From JAZDEU01 sp043808545 (GTDB lineage: Bacteria; Patescibacteriota; Patescibacteriia; JAZDEU01): a stretch of 5,102 bases of DNA. How positions within the stretch are numbered: the stretch's first letter is position 1; every line of letters begins with the position of its first letter. Positions 1-3,806 of the stretch are shown here, in pieces. The notes below the pieces were generated by a model, which saw nothing but the letters and a program-made list of their open reading frames with translations, searched no databases and was not told where the DNA came from. The stretch lies in NCBI GenBank assembly GCA_043808545.1, contig JAZDEU010000018.1, positions 1-5,102 of the forward strand. The letters are read 5' to 3'. Both the position numbers and the translations under genes were made by a program.

Positions 1-5
1 TTTTT

Positions 6-120
6 GTCATCCCGAGCGTAGCCGAGGGATCTGTTGACAGTACCAAATTTGGCTTAATAAACAGATTCCTCCACTCACGAACCAGCCGTTTGAGCGTCTG
101 GTTCGCTCGGTCGGAATGAC
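6..120. repeat. Palindromic dispersed repeat with nested hairpin
   Basis: The left arm (6-35, beginning GTCATCCCGAGCG) is the inverse of the right arm (60-120, ending CGGTCGGAATGAC) with a few mismatches. The right arm carries an insertion that is itself a hairpin: CGAACCAG (78-85) pairs with CTGGTTCG (98-105). The GC-rich arms stand out against the AT-rich surroundings. This layout fits intergenic REP/MITE-like repeats that are common in uncultured bacteria. No protein is encoded and no target duplication is visible. The repeat lies upstream of the thioredoxin/CcdA gene and could end transcription coming from the left, but there is no clean T-run. Confidence 0.6.
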
Positions 121-128
121 ATTCTGCG

Positions 129-148
129 ACTATTTCAACAGCAACTAA
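129..148. repeat. 20-bp direct repeat, copy 1
   Basis: ACTATTTCAACAGCAACTAA occurs here and again, identical and in the same orientation, at 2865-2884. Both copies lie within about 10 bases downstream of a GC-rich palindromic repeat, while the palindromes themselves differ. It is probably the conserved edge of a dispersed repeat family. Similarity stops exactly at the 20-bp limits on both sides. Confidence 0.7.
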
Positions 149-206
149 ATTGCCATTTGAATTTTGATGTTGAATTGGAATACTTTGGATTTCAATATTT
201 GGATTT

Positions 207-1430
207 ATGAAAAATTTTTTTTCGATTTCAATATTACTTTGTTTATTAGTTTTACCTATAACGACCAAGGCATTTAGCAGTCCGGTCAACATTTATATGT
301 TTTGGGCGAATGGATGTTCGCATTGCGCAAAAGAAAAAGAATTTTTGAAAAAAATAGAAAAAAAGTATGAAGGCAAGATAAAAGTAAATTATTTTGAGAT
401 AACTGAGAATAGAGATAATGCGAAACTTCTTTTGGAAGCTGGCAAAACTTTAAAAGCTGATGTTTCAGGCATACCTTTTACTGTTATTGGTTCAGATTAT
501 ATAACAGGATGGTATAGTTCTGATAGCACAGGAAAATTATTAGAAGAGCAAATATCCAGCGCAATAAATGGAGAATGCGATGATATTGTAGGTGGATTAA
601 TAGAACCAGCTAAAGACGCAATGGTAAATAATAACCGATGTCCTGAAATCGAAAGCAGCGACAAAGGACTCCCTGAAAAAATAAATGTCCCCTTATTTGG
701 AGAAATAAATTTAGGTAAATTATCTCTTCCCGTTTTAACGCTAGTATTAGGAATTTTAGATGGTTTTAACCCATGCGCTATGTGGATTTTATTATTTTTA
801 ATTAGCTTGCTTTTAGGAATGAGGGATAGAAAGAGGATGTGGATTTTAGGAAGTACATTTATTTTTGTTTCTGCGTTAGTCTATTTTTTATTTATGAGCG
901 CATGGCTTAACTTATTTTTATTTTTAGGATTTGTTTTATGGGTTAGAATTATTATAGCTTTAGTGGCTCTGGCAAGCGGGGGATATAATTTAAAAGATTA
1001 TTTTACTTCTAAAAAAGAAGGGGGATGCAGTGTCGCGGAAGACGAAAAGAGGAGAAATATATTTGAAAAATTAAAACATATTACGCAAAGCGAAAAATTC
1101 TGGTTTGCTTTTGCTGGAATAATTTTATTGGCTTTTTCTGTGAATTTAGTGGAAATGATTTGTTCTGCAGGATTCCCAGCGGTCTATACTCAAATTTTAA
1201 CTTTAGCGCATATCGCGAAATGGAAATATTATCTGTATCTATTGTTTTATATCTTCCTGTATATGTTTGATGATTTAGTCATTTTTATTATAGCGATGAT
1301 TACATTGCGAGCGACTGGAGTAAGCACAAAATATGGAAGGATGTCTCGTTTAATCGGCGGAATTTTAATGCTTCTAATTGGAATATTGCTTTTATTTAAA
1401 CCGCACTGGCTTATGGACATCACATTATGA
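207..1430 (+). CDS. Secreted thioredoxin-like domain fused to CcdA/DsbD-type membrane electron carrier
   Basis: A 407-aa protein that probably carries reducing equivalents across the cytoplasmic membrane to extracytoplasmic thiols. Residues 1-22 form a signal peptide (KN, hydrophobic core, likely cleavage after TKA). Residues about 25-120 are a thioredoxin/glutaredoxin fold with the redox motif CSHC (C37, C40, preceded by WANG) and a cis-proline in SGIP (P90). Residues about 172-400 hold around six membrane segments of the cytochrome c biogenesis/DsbD family, with the paired-cysteine signatures DGFNPC (C190) and MICSAGFP (C319). Cysteine C274 lies in a soluble loop. The ATG at 207 is chosen because the signal peptide starts there; no convincing Shine-Dalgarno precedes it. 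Oddly, the last six residues (LMDITL) and the TGA stop lie inside a foldback repeat (1411-1595), so the native 3' end seems to have been replaced. No cytochrome c genes are visible, so disulfide reduction or isomerisation is likelier than haem ligation. Confidence 0.93.
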   Translation: MKNFFSISILLCLLVLPITTKAFSSPVNIYMFWANGCSHCAKEKEFLKKIEKKYEGKIKVNYFEITENRDNAKLLLEAGKTLKADVSGIPFTVIGSDYITGWYSSDSTGKLLEEQISSAINGECDDIVGGLIEPAKDAMVNNNRCPEIESSDKGLPEKINVPLFGEINLGKLSLPVLTLVLGILDGFNPCAMWILLFLISLLLGMRDRKRMWILGSTFIFVSALVYFLFMSAWLNLFLFLGFVLWVRIIIALVALASGGYNLKDYFTSKKEGGCSVAEDEKRRNIFEKLKHITQSEKFWFAFAGIILLAFSVNLVEMICSAGFPAVYTQILTLAHIAKWKYYLYLLFYIFLYMFDDLVIFIIAMITLRATGVSTKYGRMSRLIGGILMLLIGILLLFKPHWLMDITL

Positions 1431-1595
1431 CTCCGCGCTCCATAAACTGTAAAAATTGCGAATAGCTTGTTTTTCGTTCAGGAAAATCCTCTATGTATCT
1501 ACTGATACATCTGCGGTTTTCCTAAACTGCAAAACTTCGCTATTCATCAATTTTTTCTAGTTTCTAAGCGCGTTTTCATAATGTGATGTCCATAA
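1411..1595. mobile_element. 185-bp foldback element (MITE-like) overlapping the 3' end of the CcdA gene
   Basis: The first and last 20 bases are perfect inverted repeats: TTATGGACATCACATTATGA (1411-1430) and its exact complement (1576-1595). Homology continues inward with gaps: CGCGCT, AAACT, AAAATTG and GAATAGC recur in order in both arms. The centre folds around ATGTATC/GATACAT with flanking GGAAAA/TTTTCC. The whole element is therefore one long imperfect hairpin with no coding capacity. Both outer edges read TA next to TGG/CCA, which would fit a TA target duplication as made by IS630/Tc1-type transposases; that family link is inference. The element supplies the stop codon of the preceding gene and could act as its terminator or mRNA-end stabiliser. 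Confidence 0.75.
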
Positions 1596-1598
1596 CCC

Positions 1599-1625
1599 TC
1601 CCCTCAAAGGGGATGGAACAGTTCC
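1599..1625. repeat. Short C/G hairpin plus GGAAC-A-GTTCC palindrome
   Basis: TCCCC (1599-1603) pairs with GGGGA (1609-1613) around TCAAA, followed at once by GGAAC-A-GTTCC (1615-1625). In reverse orientation it resembles the C/G hairpin repeat at 3086-3110 (runs of CCCCT/AGGGG beside GAAC), so both may belong to one dispersed family. It abuts the foldback element and lies 21 bases before the next start codon. Confidence 0.35.
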
Positions 1626-1646
1626 TATGCGCCGAAGGTCTAATTT

Positions 1647-1808
1647 ATGAAAAAAAATAATACAAAAAAGAATTTGTTTGATTTGTCGGAAAAAGAACAG
1701 GAAAGAATAATGAAAATGGCAATTAAAAAGGCGAGTAAAGATCAGATGGATTTAGTGAAAAGATATGATAAAAAATTTGGCAAAGCGAAAGCGGGGAGCG
1801 GATGTTAG
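1647..1808 (+). CDS. 53-aa lysine-rich small protein of unknown function
   Basis: The ATG at 1647 opens a 53-codon frame ending at TAG 1806-1808. The start is supported by GAAGG (1634-1638), eight bases upstream, the best Shine-Dalgarno in the window. The product is very basic at its N-terminus (MKKNNTKKN), followed by a probable amphipathic helix (about 10-45, with LSEKEQERIMKMAIKKA and DLVKRYDKKFG) and a C-terminal GSGC. No signal peptide, metal site or enzymatic motif is visible. The helix pattern and biased composition argue for a real gene rather than a chance frame. I recognise no named family. It might bind nucleic acid or ribosomes, but that is a guess from charge alone. It is separated from the CcdA gene by the foldback element. 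Confidence 0.65.
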   Translation: MKKNNTKKNLFDLSEKEQERIMKMAIKKASKDQMDLVKRYDKKFGKAKAGSGC

Positions 1809-1838
1809 TTTTGGTATTTTTTATCGGTGCCTGTCACT

Positions 1839-1852
1839 TGCCTGCGCAGGCA
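1839..1852. repeat. 14-bp perfect palindrome TGCCTGCGCAGGCA
   Basis: A GC-rich perfect palindrome lies in AT-rich spacer, 31 bases after the stop of the small ORF. No T-run follows it on the plus strand, so it is not a classical terminator. It could be a fragment of another dispersed repeat or a protein-binding site. Confidence 0.35.
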
Positions 1853-1890
1853 GATCTTTGTGGCTATTATATCTCATCTTTTGCATGTTA

Positions 1891-1919
1891 TTGTTTATTC
1901 CATAAAAATATGCTATTTT
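1891..1919 (+). promoter_or_regulatory. Possible ancestral hicBA promoter, with a 12-bp palindrome just downstream
   Basis: TTGTTT (1891-1896) and TATTTT (1914-1919) are spaced 17 bases apart, and TGC just before the -10 gives an extended -10 form. Immediately downstream lies the perfect palindrome TAGTTATAACTA (1921-1932), a possible operator overlapping the expected start of transcription. Removing the MITE and one copy of its target duplication would leave a leader of about 29 bases before the hicB ATG. This is motif matching in AT-rich DNA and remains weak. Confidence 0.3.
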
Positions 1920-1925
1920 ATAGTT

Positions 1926-1934
1926 ATAACTAAC
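1926..1934. repeat. 9-bp target site duplication, left copy
   Basis: ATAACTAAC directly abuts the left terminal repeat of the MITE and matches 2135-2143 exactly. It overlaps the right half of the palindrome TAGTTATAACTA (1921-1932). Confidence 0.85.
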
Positions 1935-2134
1935 GGTAGCGTATTCAAATGGTCGCTTTTTAAAAATTAGCTTTTTGCTAACTTTAGGTATAAAATTAAT
2001 GAAAATCACTTAAATGTCTTGCATATGCAAGACAATAGAAATTTTTTCTTATAAGAATATCTGTTTTTTAGCTAATTATAAATAAAGAATTTTAAAAATC
2101 TGCTTGCCAAAAGCGACCATTTGAATACGCTACC
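1935..2134. mobile_element. 200-bp MITE with 26-bp perfect terminal inverted repeats
   Basis: The left end (1935-1960, GGTAGCGTATTCAAATGG then TCGCTTTT) is the exact inverse of the right end (2109-2134). The element is flanked by identical 9-bp direct repeats ATAACTAAC at 1926-1934 and 2135-2143, the signature of transposition. The interior has no usable frame. It holds an 18-bp perfect palindrome GTCTTGCATATGCAAGAC (2016-2033) near the element centre and a 12-bp palindrome TTCTTATAAGAA (2046-2057). Nine-base duplications are made by several families, including IS4-type and IS256-type, so the helper transposase cannot be assigned. Perfect ends and an intact duplication imply a recent insertion. 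It sits 29 bases upstream of hicB. Confidence 0.88.
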
Positions 2135-2148
2135 ATAACTAACATAAA
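2121..2148 (+). promoter_or_regulatory. Possible outward promoter using the MITE end as -35
   Basis: TTGAAT (2121-2126) lies in the right terminal repeat. Sixteen bases further on, CATAAA (2143-2148) lies at the junction with host DNA. Each hexamer matches its consensus at four of six positions. If active, it would start transcription at about 2155, just before the hicB ATG at 2164. Because the terminal repeats mirror each other, the same outward -35 exists at the left end on the minus strand. Confidence 0.22.
2135..2143. repeat. 9-bp target site duplication, right copy
   Basis: ATAACTAAC directly abuts the right terminal repeat of the MITE and matches 1926-1934 exactly. Confidence 0.85.
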
Positions 2149-2163
2149 TTAACAGATAATTTT

Positions 2164-2511
2164 ATGCGTTTATTAAATAAAACAATTTATATAGCGGCTA
2201 ACAAACTTCGCCGATTTGGTTATGATTTTAATGAAATTTCAGACGCGCGCATCATAGCTATGAAAAATAAAATTCAGCAATTAGGAGGCGGAATTGAATT
2301 TAAGATTGAGCAATATCCTGATGGATCGTGGACTGCTGAATCAATAAATATTGACGGGATAATTACTGGCGGATCTAATACTAAAGAAGCTACCTCCATG
2401 ATTAGAGACGCCATTTTTACTTATTTCGGGATTCCTCCGCATTTATGCAACGACGCAGTCTTGCGAGCGGATAATGAACCCGTAACACTCAAGCAGCATA
2501 TTTATGTCTAG
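2164..2511 (+). CDS. hicB: HicB-family antitoxin
   Basis: A 115-aa protein whose residues about 43-90 match the HicB partial RNase H-like fold: strand IEFKIEQ, turn YPDGSW, strand TAESINIDGIITGG, then helix TKEATSMIRDAIFTYFGIP. HicB binds and blocks the HicA ribonuclease and usually represses its own operon. This copy has about 42 N-terminal residues of unrecognised sequence before the fold, and only about 25 residues after it (ending TLKQHIYV). A classical C-terminal helix-turn-helix or ribbon-helix-helix is therefore not apparent. The stop overlaps the start of hicA by eight bases, so the two are translationally coupled. The antitoxin comes first, the reverse of the common hicA-hicB order. 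The ATG at 2164 has no good Shine-Dalgarno. A MITE occupies the upstream leader and may have altered expression. Confidence 0.85.
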   Translation: MRLLNKTIYIAANKLRRFGYDFNEISDARIIAMKNKIQQLGGGIEFKIEQYPDGSWTAESINIDGIITGGSNTKEATSMIRDAIFTYFGIPPHLCNDAVLRADNEPVTLKQHIYV

Positions 2512-2743
2512 CCGCAGTTTTTCGGATATCACACAATCGCAGTGGATTAAAGCATGCCGAAAATTGGGGCTTATTATTGATTGTGGTTTTGGAAAAGGAA
2601 GCCACATTAGAGTAGCGCATCCACAAACACGCGCGAAATACACAATACAAAAAAATTTGCATAAATTCATAAATATAAAAATTTTTAAAAAGCTGATGGA
2701 ATGGGGTTTTGACGAAGAGAAAATTTGGGATGCGTTGAAATAA
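2504..2743 (+). CDS. hicA: HicA-family mRNA interferase toxin
   Basis: A 79-aa protein of normal HicA length. It has the double-stranded-RNA-binding-like fold: helix QWIKACRKLGL (about 12-23), strand/loop GFGKGSHIRVAHP holding the catalytic-type histidine (H34 in GSH), strand KYTIQ, a second conserved histidine (H53 in NLHKF), and helices KIFKKLMEWGF and EEKIWDAL. HicA cleaves mRNA and is neutralised by HicB. The usual proline before H53 is absent (QKNLHKF), a minor departure. The start codon at 2504 lies inside the end of hicB, giving an 8-base overlap typical of a coupled toxin-antitoxin pair. Its TAA stop overlaps an ATG (TAATG) that opens a frame through the repeat downstream. The key residues are present, so the toxin looks intact. 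Confidence 0.87.
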   Translation: MSSRSFSDITQSQWIKACRKLGLIIDCGFGKGSHIRVAHPQTRAKYTIQKNLHKFINIKIFKKLMEWGFDEEKIWDALK

Positions 2744-2913
2744 TGGTTACCGCACCGTCCCGTCGGAGTCTCCCAGAGGGGACTCCGACGCTTAAAACGC
2801 ACAATTATCATTCTTTTCGCCAGGGTCCCCTAAGGGGAGACTCTGGCGAGACGGTGATTTTATTACTATTTCAACAGCAACTAATGAGTGAGCAAGCGAA
2901 AAAGAACATATAA
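2743..2913 (+). CDS. 56-aa frame through a palindromic repeat, doubtful gene
   Basis: The ATG at 2743 overlaps the hicA stop (TAATG) and continues for 56 codons to TAA 2911-2913. The translation (starting MVTAPSRRSLPEGTP, later RQGPLRGDSGETV, then ILLLFQQQL) is dictated largely by two GC-rich hairpins and the 20-bp repeat, and its composition is unlike that of the neighbouring lysine-rich proteins. Coupling to hicA could allow translation. Either the repeat family carries a conserved open frame, as palindromic-element peptides do, or this is a chance reading of a non-coding repeat. I favour chance, with some doubt because no stop interrupts either hairpin. Confidence 0.25.
   Translation: MVTAPSRRSLPEGTPTLKTHNYHSFRQGPLRGDSGETVILLLFQQQLMSEQAKKNI
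2753..2884. repeat. Two-hairpin palindromic element ending in the 20-bp repeat
   Basis: Outer arms CACCGTC (2753-2759) and GACGGTG (2850-2856) enclose two hairpins. The first pairs CGTCGGAGTC (2761-2770) with GACTCCGACG (2781-2790), its stem extended by CCC/GGG with one bulge. The second pairs CGCCAG (2818-2823) with CTGGCG (2843-2848), with CCCC/GGGG around TAA. The layout is a three-way cruciform. Then come an AT-rich stretch and the 20-bp motif (2865-2884) shared with 129-148. The element starts within ten bases of the hicA stop codon. Confidence 0.68.
2865..2884. repeat. 20-bp direct repeat, copy 2
   Basis: Identical to 129-148 in the same orientation, nine bases after the outer stem of the two-hairpin element. 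In one frame it encodes LFQQQL. Confidence 0.7.
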
Positions 2914-2914
2914 T
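2909..2914 (+). promoter_or_regulatory. Consensus -10 box TATAAT
   Basis: A perfect TATAAT lies just after the two-hairpin repeat and about 155 bases before a strong terminator. The -35 region (around 2885-2891) does not resemble TTGACA, so an activator or another sigma factor would be needed, or the match is chance. The predicted start is about 2919-2922. Confidence 0.42.
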
Positions 2915-2918
2915 AAAA

Positions 2919-3070
2919 TTCAGCCTAAACTTTGCGAGTTAATCGCAGTGCATGGCAAAAATCCCGATGAAGATACTGAACCCTGCACTTGAGCGACTCT
3001 TCTATTGGGTCATATTCTGAAAGGGAATATGTGGCTGCAAAGCCTAGCTGGTGCTGGGCTTTGTGTTTTT
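2919..3070 (+). ncRNA. Candidate structured small RNA or leader of about 150 nt
   Basis: No convincing frame covers this stretch, yet it is bounded by a consensus -10 box and a good intrinsic terminator. Visible helices are TGCGA/TCGCA (2933-2937 with 2943-2947, loop GTTAA), AGTGCA/TGCACT (2947-2952 with 2984-2989), CATATTC/GAATATG (3011-3017 with 3025-3031) and a possible closing stem CAGCC/GGCTG (2921-2925 with 3033-3037), directly followed by the terminator. CTTTGC (2930-2935) could alternatively pair with GCAAAG (3037-3042) and open the terminator, an attenuator-like choice. ACCC (2980-2983) could pair with GGGT (3007-3010) as a pseudoknot. I do not recognise tRNA, tmRNA, SRP, 6S or a known riboswitch. 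It is either an independent RNA or a controlled leader for the gene at 3203. Confidence 0.4.
3038..3070 (+). terminator. Intrinsic (Rho-independent) terminator
   Basis: CAAAGCC (3038-3044) pairs with GGCTTTG (3057-3063). The stem continues through a T-G wobble and AGC/GCT to a TGGT loop, giving 11 pairs, and is followed by TGTTTTT (3064-3070). The geometry is classical. It ends the transcript from the candidate RNA and isolates the gene at 3203 from hicBA. Confidence 0.7.
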
Positions 3071-3078
3071 ATGGGAGT

Positions 3079-3134
3079 CTTAGTTCCCCTCTTGAGAGGG
3101 GTAGGGGTGTGTGAGAGCTAAGGGTTGTTTTTTT
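3079..3134. repeat. C/G-rich hairpin repeat with outer stem and T-run
   Basis: CCCCTCT (3086-3092) pairs perfectly with AGAGGGG (3095-3101). An outer CTTAG (3079-3083) pairs with CTAAG (3118-3122), and seven T follow (3128-3134). The G-run extension TAGGGGTGTGTG resembles a dispersed intergenic repeat, related in opposite orientation to 1599-1625. It could serve as a second, weaker terminator before the next gene. Confidence 0.42.
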
Positions 3135-3159
3135 GAGTAAACGGGGGTAAGATTAAAAT
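3133..3159 (+). promoter_or_regulatory. Possible promoter for the zinc-finger/HEPN gene
   Basis: TTGAGT (3133-3138) and TAAAAT (3154-3159, five of six to consensus) are 15 bases apart, shorter than ideal. The leader would be about 37 bases. It contains a small hairpin, AGAG-A-TTT with AAACTCT (3178-3196), six bases before the start codon. Some promoter must lie here if the terminator at 3038-3070 works. Confidence 0.28.
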
Positions 3160-3202
3160 GCGTTTAATGTTTTAAAAAGAGATTTCAATAAACTCTAAAA
3201 AT

Positions 3203-3790
3203 ATGATTAAAGCTAAAGAAAATCAAACAATAGAATGTTTAGAATGTGGGAAATTTTTTAAAAAATTGAGCGGTCATTTAGAGCCGATTCATAAAATGAC
3301 CGTAAAAGAATATTTAAAAAAATATCCAAGTGCTAAGACTTCATCTAATGCTTTTATTGAACAACAACGAGCAGACAAAAAGAGACAGTATCAAGATGAT
3401 AACTTGAATTTACGGCAAAAGGTTGGTAGTAGAACTTTTGATTTTATTAAAGATAAAGAATTAAAAAAAATACTGCAACGAGATTACGGGATGGCGAAAA
3501 AATGTTTAAAATTTGAACTTTGGAAACCCTGCATTATACTTTATGGTGCTATTATTGAAGCTGTGTTGATTGATAAAACTGGTGGCAAAAAGTTTGAAGA
3601 AGCAATAGAGGAAGCTTTGACAAAAAAAATTATTACAAAAAATAATTATCATAAAATTAATATCATTAGAGATTTAAGAAATTATGTTCATTTGCATAAA
3701 GAGTTGAAAGAAAAAACTGAAATTAACAGTGATTGGGCGCGAACTTTTGCTGATATTTGTGAATCAATAATAAAACATTTTAAAAGTTAG
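3203..3790 (+). CDS. Ros/MucR-like zinc finger fused to a HEPN-like domain
   Basis: A 195-aa protein with two parts. Residues 12-42 hold C12-x2-C15-x9-H25-x4-H30 followed by KMTVKEYLKKYP, close to the Ros/MucR single zinc-finger pattern, which in that family binds DNA. Residues about 46-75 are a charged linker. Residues about 80-195 are helical: DYGMAKKCLKFELWKPCIILYGAIIEAVLID, a second helical pair, then IIRDLRNYVHLHKELKEK. The RN(x)2HxH stretch (R159, N160, H163, H165) resembles the R-x4-6-H site of HEPN ribonucleases, and the surrounding helices resemble DUF4145-like HEPN proteins. HEPN domains are frequent in defence and toxin systems, so a nucleic-acid-targeted RNase is plausible but inferred. 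There is no Shine-Dalgarno at the ATG. The gene is followed after 16 bases by the zinc-ribbon membrane gene and is probably cotranscribed with it. It lies downstream of a terminated candidate RNA. Confidence 0.88.
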   Translation: MIKAKENQTIECLECGKFFKKLSGHLEPIHKMTVKEYLKKYPSAKTSSNAFIEQQRADKKRQYQDDNLNLRQKVGSRTFDFIKDKELKKILQRDYGMAKKCLKFELWKPCIILYGAIIEAVLIDKTGGKKFEEAIEEALTKKIITKNNYHKINIIRDLRNYVHLHKELKEKTEINSDWARTFADICESIIKHFKS

Positions 3791-3806
3791 AAAACAGCAA
3801 AAAGAT

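Noticed and set aside
1821..2009. 62-aa frame on the minus strand
   Set aside because: It spans the left MITE terminal repeat and AT-rich spacer, has no ribosome site and resembles no protein family.
2443..2811. 122-aa frame on the minus strand
   Set aside because: It lies antisense to hicB/hicA, whose coding evidence is strong, and has no domain signature.
2753..2856. tRNA or tRNA-like cloverleaf from the two-hairpin element
   Set aside because: There is no T-loop GTTCRA motif, no plausible acceptor stem with CCA, and the stems are too long.
2919..3070. c-di-GMP (GEMM) riboswitch
   Set aside because: GGCAAA and GCAAAGCC occur, but about 84 bases apart rather than the much shorter GEMM spacing, and the receptor hairpins do not fit.
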